From a virus, in the IMG/VR virus record IMGVR_UViG_3300021962_000731, positions 1 through 21,987 of that record: a stretch of 21,987 nucleotides of DNA. One strand, 5' to 3'. The position numbers were made by a program, and so were the translations under genes. Numbering within the stretch: the stretch's first letter is position 1; the number at the start of each line of letters is the position of its first letter. The notes below the pieces were generated by a model. It did not search any database, was not told the DNA's origin, and saw nothing but the letters and a program-made list of their open reading frames with translations. Shown piece by piece: positions 1-6,676 of the stretch.

Positions 1-1
1 T

Positions 2-79
2 GGACAAATGATGGAGGGTGACAATGTGGACATTTCTGATGAAGATATTTCAGAAGAATACGAAAATCAAGATATGTGA
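2..79 (+). CDS. C-terminal tail of an upstream gene, probably UvsX recombinase (partial)
   Basis: The second frame is open from the window edge and stops at TGA 77-79. It encodes about 25 residues that are strongly acidic (MEGDNVDISDEDISEEYENQ is most of it). A short acidic tail fits the C-terminus of the RecA-like UvsX recombinase. In T4 and marine relatives uvsX lies just upstream of gene 41, which is what follows here. Only the tail is visible, so the identity comes from synteny and composition rather than from any catalytic motif. The frame overlaps the start of the next small gene, and its last codons contain that gene's ribosome binding site. If this is not UvsX, it is still very likely the end of a real gene, because random sequence rarely gives so regular an acidic run. 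Confidence 0.5.
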   Translation, partial: GQMMEGDNVDISDEDISEEYENQDM

Positions 80-254
80 TCAATGTGGGGTCGTTCTGAA
101 AAAGAATGACCCTGCTATTTGCCTTCACGGTATCGAAGAGGGTCTCGAGTATGAGATCTTTGTTTGTGAACCATGTTGCATTAAAATTGCACATGAATAT
201 GATGAGATAGAGGATTTAAAAGTTGCAGAAGATCGAGACGATTATACTGAGTAA
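24..254 (+). CDS. Small Cys-rich (zinc-ribbon-like) hypothetical protein
   Basis: A 76-residue protein if translation begins at ATG 24, which has GGAGGG six bases upstream. GTG 18 and ATG 39 are in-frame alternatives with poorer spacing. It carries a CDQC pair near residue 18, a lone Cys near 33 and a CEPCC cluster near 48-52. This spacing suggests a zinc ribbon or another metal site; the C-terminus is acidic. It overlaps the acidic tail of the upstream gene by 56 bases and the helicase start by 32 bases, so the three are probably translationally coupled. It sits where T4 has gene 40, but I see no resemblance to gp40. Function is unknown. The Cys pairs support it being real; the long overlap with the upstream frame leaves its N-terminus uncertain. 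Confidence 0.55.
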   Translation: MWTFLMKIFQKNTKIKICDQCGVVLKKNDPAICLHGIEEGLEYEIFVCEPCCIKIAHEYDEIEDLKVAEDRDDYTE

Positions 255-1611
255 ATTGTTTTCTGATGAAGACTATGCTCGCAAGGTAATGCCATTCATA
301 ACACCAGAATATTTCCATGATACTTCTGAGCGCAAGATTTTCAATTATGCCAGAGAGTTTATCGAGAAGTATAATTCACTTCCGACAGTCGAAGCAATTG
401 AAATCGCAGTGCAGAATGACCGTGGTATAAACGAAAATGAATTTAAAAGTATCAATGAGAAACTGACGCATCTAGATGATTCTCTTGATGTGAACGGTAA
501 GTGGTTGCTTGAAGAAACTGAGAAGTTCTGTAAGGACAAGGCAGTTTACAATGCAATCATGCAATCGATTCAGATTATCGATGGTGATGATAAGCAACAT
601 ACTCAGGATGGTATCCCGTCCATTCTTCAGGATGCATTGAGTGTTTGTTTCGACAATAACGTCGGGCATGATTACCTTGACAATTCAGAATCGCGGTTTG
701 ACTTCTATCACCGTGTTGAAAACAAGTTACCCTTCGATCTTGACATGTTCAACAAGATTACTAATGGTGGTCTACCAAACAAGACTTTGAATATTGCGCT
801 TGCTGGAACTGGTGTTGGTAAGTCTTTGTTCATGTGTCACATGGCAGCGGGTGCGTTGGGTCAAGGTAAGAACGTTCTGTATATCACCATGGAAATGGCA
901 GAAGAACGTATCGCTGAACGTATTGATGCGAACTTGATGAACGTCAACATTCAGGATCTTAAAGATCTCTCAAAGTCCATGTTCGATAATCGGATTGATA
1001 AGATTAAGAAAAAGACCGAGGGTAAACTGATCATCAAGGAGTATCCAACTGCTAGTGCGCATGTCGGTCACTTCAAAGCATTGCTAAACGAACTACAACT
1101 GAAGCGCAACTTTACTCCTGATATTATCTTCGTCGATTATCTCAACATCTGTGCATCCAGTCGGTTCAAGGCAGGTGCTGGTGTCAACTCTTATACATAT
1201 GTGAAGGCGATTGCTGAAGAACTTCGTGGGTTTGCAGTTGAGTTTGATTTACCTGTTGTTTCTGCCACTCAAACTACTCGTGGCGGTTATGCTAACAGCG
1301 ACGTTGACTTGACTGATACTTCAGAGTCCTTTGGTTTGCCAGCAACTGCTGACTTGATGTTTGCTCTTATCTCGACTGAAGAACTTGAGAACATGGGTCA
1401 ACTTATGGTCAAGCAGTTAAAGAATCGGTATAATGACCCTGCTATAAATAAAAGGTTCATGGTTGGTATTGACCGTGCTAAAATGAAACTGTTTGATCTA
1501 GAGTTATCTGCTCAACAAGGTATAACCGATTCAGGGCAAGATGCGGTTCCTGTATTTGAGCGGACTCCATCTGGATCTCGATCGAGGGAGTTGTCTAAGT
1601 TTGACTTCTAA
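223..1611 (+). CDS. 41: Replicative DNA helicase, T4 gp41-like (DnaB family)
   Basis: This is the hexameric 5'-3' helicase of the phage replisome, partner of the gp61-like primase encoded at 16645. At 462 aa it is close to T4 gp41 (475 aa). The N-terminus (IETIILSKLF, then PEYF) follows the T4 protein closely. The RecA-like core has Walker A AGTGVGKS at residues 194-201, an EMAEERI segment at 224-230, Walker B IIFVDYL at 301-307 and a conserved SFGLPATADLM stretch near 369-379. KNRYND at 400-405 lies where DnaB helicases place their arginine finger region. The chosen start is TTG 223, preceded by AGAGGA eight bases upstream, and it gives the same N-terminal length as T4. The gene overlaps the preceding small gene by 32 bases and the following oxygenase by 11. 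Identification is very secure; only the non-ATG start is a judgement. Confidence 0.95.
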   Translation: MQKIETIILSKLFSDEDYARKVMPFITPEYFHDTSERKIFNYAREFIEKYNSLPTVEAIEIAVQNDRGINENEFKSINEKLTHLDDSLDVNGKWLLEETEKFCKDKAVYNAIMQSIQIIDGDDKQHTQDGIPSILQDALSVCFDNNVGHDYLDNSESRFDFYHRVENKLPFDLDMFNKITNGGLPNKTLNIALAGTGVGKSLFMCHMAAGALGQGKNVLYITMEMAEERIAERIDANLMNVNIQDLKDLSKSMFDNRIDKIKKKTEGKLIIKEYPTASAHVGHFKALLNELQLKRNFTPDIIFVDYLNICASSRFKAGAGVNSYTYVKAIAEELRGFAVEFDLPVVSATQTTRGGYANSDVDLTDTSESFGLPATADLMFALISTEELENMGQLMVKQLKNRYNDPAINKRFMVGIDRAKMKLFDLELSAQQGITDSGQDAVPVFERTPSGSRSRELSKFDF

Positions 1612-2191
1612 TTTTATAGAACTATATCCAAACGTATTGACTGCCGAGGAATGTGCCGAGGCATGCGCTAGAATCGATGATATTATTTCACGCCCAGATC
1701 CTGGAAGTTCCTGCGTCTTGTCTGACAATTCTTCAAGAACCGATTGGAATATATTTACTGGTCGGTATAGTTCCTTGAAAACACCAGAGGATAAGATAGT
1801 AGAAGCGTTGTCTCGCGCTTGGCGAAAGTATAATACTGCATATTCTGCATCCTCTAAATCATTTTTTGAAGTCTTGTCGCCAGGATGGAAATTCCAGCGC
1901 TCTGACACAGGTGGAGGATTCCATCAATGGCATCATGAACAAGGTTCTGGTAGAGAATCTCCTGCAAGATTTGCAGTTTGGATGATATACTTGAATGATG
2001 TGGAAGAAGGCGGAAAAACTGAATTTAAACATCAGGAGTTAGCGTTCACACCTACTGCTGGAACACTGGTTATTTGGCCAGCTGCATATACTCACATCCA
2101 CAGAGCAAATCCAGATCTAGTTGGAAAAAAATATATTGCGACGGGATGGTTTGTTTATCCTGAGAGAGATAGATTTCGAGAAAACCGTTGA
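1601..2191 (+). CDS. 2-oxoglutarate/Fe(II)-dependent dioxygenase (prolyl 4-hydroxylase-like)
   Basis: A 196-aa protein of the 2OG-Fe(II) oxygenase superfamily, which couples oxidative decarboxylation of 2-oxoglutarate to hydroxylation of a substrate. The iron triad is visible as H111-x-E113 (in QWHHEQGS; an HxE variant of HxD) and a distal His in THIHRANP (H165 or H167). K176/K177 before YIATGWF is placed to bind the 2OG carboxylate. The strand pattern RFAVWMIYLNDVEEGG and FTPTAGTLVIWPA is typical of the phage P4H-like group. The reading frame is open further upstream, but TTG 1601 has a GAGGGAG ten bases before it, yields a natural N-terminus and overlaps the helicase by only 11 bases. The substrate cannot be read from the sequence; a protein residue or a DNA base are both possible. 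Such enzymes are common in aquatic T4-like phages. Confidence 0.9.
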   Translation: MTSNFIELYPNVLTAEECAEACARIDDIISRPDPGSSCVLSDNSSRTDWNIFTGRYSSLKTPEDKIVEALSRAWRKYNTAYSASSKSFFEVLSPGWKFQRSDTGGGFHQWHHEQGSGRESPARFAVWMIYLNDVEEGGKTEFKHQELAFTPTAGTLVIWPAAYTHIHRANPDLVGKKYIATGWFVYPERDRFRENR

Positions 2192-2216
2192 CAAATTCGA
2201 ATAAGTATAGTATAGT
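2188..2216 (+). promoter_or_regulatory. Sigma70-type promoter (TTGACA-N17-TATAGT)
   Basis: A perfect -35 hexamer (TTGACA, 2188-2193) is followed after exactly 17 bases by TATAGT (2211-2216), one mismatch from the -10 consensus. The -35 overlaps the stop codon of the oxygenase gene. The expected start is near 2223, so the transcript would contain the tRNA and then the homing endonuclease-like gene. This is the best host-type promoter seen in the window and a plausible early promoter. Confidence 0.6.
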
Positions 2217-2259
2217 TGAATAGTAATTTGGATAGGATAAGAGTGTAGATTTATAATAT

Positions 2260-2267
2260 TATAAATA
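2260..2267 (+). promoter_or_regulatory. T4-type late promoter octamer (TATAAATA)
   Basis: An exact match to the T4 late promoter -10 element, recognised in T4 by the gp55 sigma factor. It lies in the AT-rich leader just before tRNA-Arg, 44 bases downstream of the host-type promoter, so the tRNA and following genes could be transcribed early and late. AT-rich background makes chance occurrence possible. Confidence 0.5.
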
Positions 2268-2276
2268 TTAGTATAT

Positions 2277-2352
2277 GCGCCTATGGTGAAACTGGATATC
2301 ACAGTAGTCTTCTAAACTTCTATTTCGGGTTCGAGTCCTGATAGGCGCACCA
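2277..2352 (+). tRNA. tRNA-Arg(TCT): tRNA-Arg (anticodon TCT)
   Basis: A complete cloverleaf can be drawn by hand. The acceptor stem GCGCCTA (2277-2283) pairs fully with TAGGCGC (2342-2348), followed by discriminator A and an encoded CCA (2350-2352). The D stem is GTGA/TCAC with a GG-containing loop. The anticodon stem is GTAGT/ACTTC with one T-T mismatch, and its loop CTTCTAA gives anticodon TCT at 2311-2313. The variable loop is 4 bases. The T stem TCGGG/CCTGA has one G-T wobble and the loop is TTCGAGT. It should read AGA and AGG arginine codons, which are frequent in these genes (AGA especially). It is a single tRNA rather than a cluster, located between the promoters and a homing endonuclease-like gene. 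Confidence 0.93.
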
Positions 2353-2374
2353 CTATATTTGAGGTATATATCTG

Positions 2375-3007
2375 ATGATTCGACACTGTAAGCATTGTAA
2401 TCAGAAATTTGATATTTCTTTGAAACCAAAGGGATTTATGGCAAATCATTCCCGATGGTGCGATTCAAACCCAAAAAGGTCTGAGTATATAGAAGCATTA
2501 AATATCAACAGATCAAAATCAAATAGTGATCCTGCGACAATTTCAAAAAGAGCAGAAGGTGTTAAACGAGCACATGCTGCTGGTAAATATAACCATGTTA
2601 ATCGAAAAACATTTCTAGGTAAAACTCATACTAAAGAAACCAGACAGAAGATTAGTGAAAAGGCTTTGTTATCACCACATAGAAGGTTAAGAAGAAATAT
2701 TATAGAGTATAAGGGGGTGAAACTAGATTCAACATGGGAATTAGTTTTAGCACAAAGATTAGATGAATTGAATATAAATTGGAATAGACCTGAACCGCTA
2801 AACTGGGTAGATGAACAAGGAAAAACACATCATTATTTTCCGGATTTTTACCTTGAAGATTATGATATTTTTCTAGACCCTAAAAATCCGCATGCGATAA
2901 CAGTGCAAAAAAGTAAATTAACGATATTACTAAAACAGTACAGTAATATAGTAATAATTGATTCATTAGAATCTTGTAGAAATTTTAATCCAAAGGATAG
3001 ATTATGA
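2375..3007 (+). CDS. Homing endonuclease-like protein (zinc finger, NUMOD3-like, Vsr/EDxHD-like nuclease)
   Basis: A 210-aa protein, probably a free-standing DNA endonuclease that spreads its own gene. The N-terminus has C5-x2-C8 with H25-x3-C29, a zinc-finger-like pattern. Residues 81-97 (LGKTHTKETRQKISEKA) match the NUMOD3 DNA-binding motif common in phage homing endonucleases. The C-terminal half looks like the Vsr/EDxHD nuclease fold: E122 in STWELVLAQRLDEL, then HHYFPDFYLED with D157, and FLDPKN with D168 and K170. It is adjacent to a tRNA gene, as T4 segB lies in the T4 tRNA region. Its codons look more AT-rich than those of its neighbours, which suggests separate acquisition. The start ATG 2375 has GAGG ten bases upstream. 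It overlaps the next gene by ATGA. The exact nuclease family is an inference from motif order. Confidence 0.75.
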   Translation: MIRHCKHCNQKFDISLKPKGFMANHSRWCDSNPKRSEYIEALNINRSKSNSDPATISKRAEGVKRAHAAGKYNHVNRKTFLGKTHTKETRQKISEKALLSPHRRLRRNIIEYKGVKLDSTWELVLAQRLDELNINWNRPEPLNWVDEQGKTHHYFPDFYLEDYDIFLDPKNPHAITVQKSKLTILLKQYSNIVIIDSLESCRNFNPKDRL

Positions 3008-3375
3008 CTGAACAAAATGAAACACAAGAATTGAAATTAAAGTTGGTTGCAACCACACTGGTATGGACTAATGCAGGAACCGAAGACATGCCTCTGTGGA
3101 GAGCAACTGGCGGCAAAGAATATATTATTGCTCGGTTTGATCATGAACCAACATTACCTGAGATTGGTAAGGTTATGGATTCTAAACGTCATCTTATTGA
3201 GAATCATCATCCACAACTCCACGAAACTCTTTCGGGGTGGCAACTGTATATTGACGAAATGATGACACATAATGAATACATGCAGTATCACTTGACGCAA
3301 TCAGTGGACTTTCCTGCGACTGACTTGACCGTCGTCGATGCCTCCGAGGAGATGGCGGGAATTGTCGCGCAATAA
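3004..3375 (+). CDS. Hypothetical protein
   Basis: A 123-aa soluble protein that I do not recognise. It starts within ATGA shared with the stop of the nuclease gene, a sign of translational coupling, and its 3' end overlaps the glycosyltransferase start. The sequence is a mixed alpha/beta type with several Trp residues (LVWTNAG, LWRATGG, LSGWQLY) and two His-rich spots (IENHHPQLH). It has no signal peptide, membrane segment or Cys pair. Coding status is supported by the coupling on both sides and by codon use like that of its neighbours. No function is proposed. Confidence 0.7.
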   Translation: MTEQNETQELKLKLVATTLVWTNAGTEDMPLWRATGGKEYIIARFDHEPTLPEIGKVMDSKRHLIENHHPQLHETLSGWQLYIDEMMTHNEYMQYHLTQSVDFPATDLTVVDASEEMAGIVAQ

Positions 3376-4081
3376 TCTCACGATAATTCATACGTATTAT
3401 AATGAAAACACACTACTCGAAACTCAACTCGAGAGGTGGAATGTTTACAACCAACCAGTAAACATTATTTTGATTGATGATGGATCGCAGAAAGTTCCTG
3501 CGATTGATGTGATAAAACAGCACAAACTTAAAGATTATATTAATTTTTCTTTATATCGTGTTACAGAAGACATCGGATTCAACAGTCATGGTTGCCGAAA
3601 TCTTGGTGCCAGACTAGCAAATACTGATTGGTTGGTGTTCCTAGACATCGACTATACGATTCAACCATCAGACCTAGCAAGATTAAAAGCAGAACCCCTC
3701 GATCCTGATACATGGTATGAAATGAATGCCAAGTTTAAGGGTCGAGGCGATCCGTACATGGCATTAAATCAGTTTGTTATTACAAAGAAAATGTTTTTAG
3801 ATCATGGTGGTTATGATGAATCTTTTGTTCCGTTTCACCATGGCGATAGAGAATTACTATCAAGTCTAGAAACCAGACATAACAAGAAAAATCTTGATTG
3901 GTTAAACTTAACATGTCGTCGCGGCGGTAGAAAAGCAAGAGTAGATGACACTCTCATGATTCCAGTCTATGACGATGAGAACATGCTATTACATACACCG
4001 CGATTTGATATAGAATCCATCGTACGCAAAGACACTAAATTGAATTTTACATGGGAAGAAATTGTTATAAATAGGGGGTAA
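3362..4081 (+). CDS. Family 2-like glycosyltransferase (GT-A fold)
   Basis: A 239-aa protein that should transfer a sugar from a nucleotide-sugar donor. The N-terminus LTIIHTYYNE begins a Rossmann-like strand. IILIDDGS (residues 35-42) is the nucleotide-binding Asp motif, and GFNSHGCRNLGA (72-83) is the typical ribose/phosphate-contacting segment. VFLDIDYTI contains the metal-binding DxD at D95-x-D97. GGYDESFVPFHHGDRELL (149 onward) corresponds to the catalytic-base region of GT2 enzymes. An upstream ATG at 3338 has no ribosome binding site; TTG 3362 has GAGGAG ten bases before it and fits the family N-terminus better. It overlaps the previous gene by 14 bases. The acceptor (virion protein, host glycan or modified DNA base) is unknown; the late promoter directly after it and neighbouring structural genes make a virion protein plausible. 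Confidence 0.85.
   Translation: MSRNNLTIIHTYYNENTLLETQLERWNVYNQPVNIILIDDGSQKVPAIDVIKQHKLKDYINFSLYRVTEDIGFNSHGCRNLGARLANTDWLVFLDIDYTIQPSDLARLKAEPLDPDTWYEMNAKFKGRGDPYMALNQFVITKKMFLDHGGYDESFVPFHHGDRELLSSLETRHNKKNLDWLNLTCRRGGRKARVDDTLMIPVYDDENMLLHTPRFDIESIVRKDTKLNFTWEEIVINRG
4066..4073 (+). promoter_or_regulatory. T4-type late promoter octamer (TATAAATA)
   Basis: Exact TATAAATA overlapping the last codons of the glycosyltransferase gene, 26 bases before the ATG at 4100. The spacing to the ribosome binding site (AGGA, 4091-4094) leaves room for a short leader. It would drive the ligase-fold gene, the nucleotidyltransferase and the structural genes behind them late in infection. Confidence 0.55.
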
Positions 4082-4099
4082 CATTATATTAGGATTCCC

Positions 4100-5218
4100 A
4101 TGCACAGTTTCTTATCATTTATTTCCGAAGCAGCAATACTTCACATTGAGCATCCATCCGATAGATTATTCGATGGACCACAACCAGCAAAACATGCGCT
4201 TAAAACGCTGAAGCAGGTTTCCGCCAGTAAAGCACCGACAATGACTCGCAAGATTGATGACAGAATGTCATTCAATGTTATTCGTAGAGCAGACGGTAAA
4301 GTCGGGGTTAAGTATAAGGGAACAGGTTCCTCTTACAATTTCAGCGAACAAGATATTGAAGACCAACATAGTCATAAACAATATCTTGCACATCCATTAA
4401 AACTTTTGTTGAAGCATCTTCCTAAAGTTATTCCGCATACTCCAGGCGAGTATCAGGGCGGATACATGTCAGATCGCGAATCTAGGGAGCATGAGAATGG
4501 GAAGATTTCTCATACACCAAACACAATTAAATATGAGACAGACGCTGATAGTCCTGAAGGTAAGGCGCTTGCTAAATCTAAAGTAAGTGCCGTCATTCAT
4601 ACTAAGATTACACCAGCAGGGGCAAAACCTCTGACAAATATGACTGGTTTCAACCATCATCCTGATGTTCATCTTGTTCAACACCTCGTGTCAAAAGATC
4701 AAGCGGTTATTCCGAAAGAACATAAGTCTAAAGCAGATGAACATCTGAAAAAGGCAGAACAAATGATGGCGTCACATACATATGACCATCATGTCGGGCA
4801 CGAACAAACACTTCGCCAGTATATCAACTCGACATTGTCAACCAATGATACACCTTCGACTCAGGGGTATAAGAGTTATCTTACGAAGTGGCATCAGAAA
4901 AAGATTGATGCAGTTAAAACTGACAAGACGAAGGTTGCTAAAAAGAAGGTGTTGGATGACGCGATTGATCATGTCTCCAAACACCAAAAGCAATTCAATG
5001 ATACCTTAGAAATACATCACCACTTGCAACAGGCAACTAATCACCTTTCGAGAGGATTAGATTCTTCTGGTGCAGGTGGTTTCACTACATCTATCGCAGG
5101 TGCTGCAGCAGGTGGCGAAGGGCACGTCTATAATGGACTGAAGGTTGTCGATCGTCAAGGATTCTCGGCAGCAAATCGCGCTCGTAGTGAAATGTTCAAG
5201 GCGAGTAAGGGACAATGA
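4100..5218 (+). CDS. Ligase/nucleotidyltransferase-fold protein (DUF6267-like) with capsid-targeting N-terminus
   Basis: A 372-aa protein resembling a family of marine T4-like phages that I recall as DUF6267. Features suggest the covalent nucleotidyltransferase fold of RNA/DNA ligases: K51-I-D-D in the place of the KxDG nucleophile motif, YQGGY at 118-122, SHTPNTIKYE at 137-146, a hydrophobic VSAVIHTKI strand at 162-170, EGHV at 340-343 and LKVVDR at 347-352 (a motif V candidate). The canonical G of KxDG is D here, so activity is uncertain. The first ten residues, MHSFLSFISE followed by AA, resemble the T4 internal-protein capsid targeting sequence with its gp21 cleavage site. The gene follows a late promoter, has AGGA five bases before the ATG and overlaps the nucleotidyltransferase gene by ATGA. 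Function is inferred from motifs only. Confidence 0.75.
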   Translation: MHSFLSFISEAAILHIEHPSDRLFDGPQPAKHALKTLKQVSASKAPTMTRKIDDRMSFNVIRRADGKVGVKYKGTGSSYNFSEQDIEDQHSHKQYLAHPLKLLLKHLPKVIPHTPGEYQGGYMSDRESREHENGKISHTPNTIKYETDADSPEGKALAKSKVSAVIHTKITPAGAKPLTNMTGFNHHPDVHLVQHLVSKDQAVIPKEHKSKADEHLKKAEQMMASHTYDHHVGHEQTLRQYINSTLSTNDTPSTQGYKSYLTKWHQKKIDAVKTDKTKVAKKKVLDDAIDHVSKHQKQFNDTLEIHHHLQQATNHLSRGLDSSGAGGFTTSIAGAAAGGEGHVYNGLKVVDRQGFSAANRARSEMFKASKGQ

Positions 5219-5826
5219 GTGAAACACACCATCTGACTATCGGCAGATTCGCACCTGTTCATGCTGGGCATGCACTAATGATCAACCATGTTTTAAATGC
5301 AGCAAGATCTGATAATGCACAACATACTATTCTTACAACTGCAACACATGATGGTAAAAAGAATCCACTGACTCCAGATCTTAAAGTAAAGCATCTAAAG
5401 AGAGCATTTCCTTCTGCAAATGTTGAAGCATTGAGTAAAGGTTCTCCGACATTATTACACCACTTGTCTAAATTACATAGTCAAGGTGTGAAGAATATTG
5501 TTGTTCATGCTGGATCCGATAGAGCACATGATTATCATTCCCTAATAAACAAGTATAATAATGTCGAAGGTCGCCATGGGCATTACAATTTCGATTCGAT
5601 AAAAGTGAAGACAGTAGGTGCAGTTAGAACTGATGCTGACGAAGGTGTTGCTGGTGCATCCGCAACTAAGATGCGCAATGCAGCATCCTCAGGTGATGAG
5701 AAAACATTCCATTCCATGGCACCAAGTTCTATGTCTAAACCACACAAACATGAGATGTATAAAGATGTTCGTCGTGGTCTTGGAATCCAAGAGTCAATTT
5801 CATTCAAACAATTTCTAGGAATCTAA
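5215..5826 (+). CDS. HxGH-type nucleotidyltransferase (cytidylyltransferase-like)
   Basis: A 203-aa member of the HxGH nucleotidyltransferase superfamily (cytidylyltransferase, NMN and pantetheine-phosphate adenylyltransferases). The start has TIGRFAPVHAGHALMI, with H16-x-G-H19 for nucleotide phosphate binding. The C-terminal half has GASATKMR at 147-154, which occupies the position of the ISxTxxR signature. The segment NNVEGRHGHYNFDSI (115-129) is characteristic of the version found in many aquatic T4-like phages. The real substrate is not known. The protein ends ESISFKQFLGI; SFKQF is the core of the capsid-targeting-like element seen at the N-terminus of other proteins in this window, here at the C-terminus. 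It overlaps the ligase-fold gene by ATGA, and the pair probably acts together, as covalent nucleotidyl transfer and nucleotide activation are chemically related steps (inference). Confidence 0.85.
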   Translation: MSETHHLTIGRFAPVHAGHALMINHVLNAARSDNAQHTILTTATHDGKKNPLTPDLKVKHLKRAFPSANVEALSKGSPTLLHHLSKLHSQGVKNIVVHAGSDRAHDYHSLINKYNNVEGRHGHYNFDSIKVKTVGAVRTDADEGVAGASATKMRNAASSGDEKTFHSMAPSSMSKPHKHEMYKDVRRGLGIQESISFKQFLGI

Positions 5827-5827
5827 G

Positions 5828-6655
5828 ATGGCACAGATTAGAGTTAATGACGAATTCTATGAGACCCATGGTCTTGTAACATCAGATGGTGAGTTGGTAA
5901 CAACTGCTAATCCTCTTCCTGTCACACAAGCAGGTGGCGCTGCTGTTTCTGAAAATAGCACCTTTGGATTGAATGTTGCTCGTGGTCTTGTTCCTGGTAT
6001 GTCAGGGGTGTTCAAGGCAGGATACAACGAAGCGTTTGCTAATGGCACAGAAGAAAGTTTCTGGTCGCACTCTGAAATATATCCTTGGTCGGCATGGTCG
6101 ACACCAGGAACGTTAAGTCTTGTTAGTTCCTCTACCAGCGACACAGGAACAATTCTTATTCAGGGATTGAATGCATCTACATTTGCATCACAAACTGAAA
6201 CCATAACTCTTAACGGCACAACTCCTGTTGTTACCTCTCTTTCTTATGCCCGTTTGAATTACCTGCACTATAGCGGAACAACGAATTCAAACATTGGTGA
6301 AATCCATGCTAACAGAAATGGAACCTGCGTAGGTCATATTGCACCACAAACAGGTATTGCTCAAGGCGCACAATATACCATTCCTGCTGGTTATACTGGA
6401 TACATGTTGCAAGGTACTGCGAATATTGGTAAGGGTAATGACGGTAAAGGATACTTCAAGTATCGTCCATATGGTTCGTCGTTCCAACATGCAATGACAT
6501 TCTTATTGTATCAATCTGTATTTGATTATACATTTGCTGTTCCACTTCCTCTACCTGAAAAAACTGATATAGATGTTACGATGATCGCATCAAACTCTGG
6601 CACTCCAGCAACCTGTGAATATAGTTTGCTGTTGATAGCAAATCCAGAAGAATAA
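5828..6655 (+). CDS. Virion structural protein (beta-rich)
   Basis: A 275-aa protein, rich in Ser, Thr, Gly and Asn, with alternating beta-strand character and no Cys pairs or membrane segments. The N-terminus (MAQIRVNDEF, TSDGELVTTANPLPVTQAGG) is of the kind found on phage attachment or decoration proteins. The middle GTILIQGLNASTFASQTETI reads as a beta-sandwich. The C-terminal half (YFKYRPYG, FAVPLPLPEKTDIDVTMIAS) is like virion proteins I recall from cyanophages and other marine myoviruses. It follows the nucleotidyltransferase by one base and precedes the spanin genes, in a block governed by a late promoter. I cannot assign it to head, neck or tail. Confidence 0.7.
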   Translation: MAQIRVNDEFYETHGLVTSDGELVTTANPLPVTQAGGAAVSENSTFGLNVARGLVPGMSGVFKAGYNEAFANGTEESFWSHSEIYPWSAWSTPGTLSLVSSSTSDTGTILIQGLNASTFASQTETITLNGTTPVVTSLSYARLNYLHYSGTTNSNIGEIHANRNGTCVGHIAPQTGIAQGAQYTIPAGYTGYMLQGTANIGKGNDGKGYFKYRPYGSSFQHAMTFLLYQSVFDYTFAVPLPLPEKTDIDVTMIASNSGTPATCEYSLLLIANPEE

Positions 6656-6658
6656 ATA
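6651..6658 (+). promoter_or_regulatory. Late-promoter-like octamer (AATAAATA, one mismatch)
   Basis: AATAAATA overlaps the stop of the structural gene, 19 bases before the ATG of the i-spanin at 6677. It differs from the T4 late consensus in the first base. Its position between genes makes a weak late promoter for the spanins possible, but one mismatch in AT-rich DNA is weak evidence. Confidence 0.3.
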
Positions 6659-6676
6659 TAGGAAAAGGAAATTGAT

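Noticed and set aside
1443-1450. Exact TATAAATA inside the helicase gene
   Set aside because: It is within coding sequence (GCT ATA AAT AAA), about 150 bases before the next start, without a leader or ribosome binding site close by. Probably chance, although it could give a late transcript of the oxygenase gene.
1531-1908. 125-codon minus-strand open frame over the helicase-oxygenase junction
   Set aside because: Both genes on the + strand are well supported here by family motifs; the antisense frame has no ribosome binding site or recognisable content.
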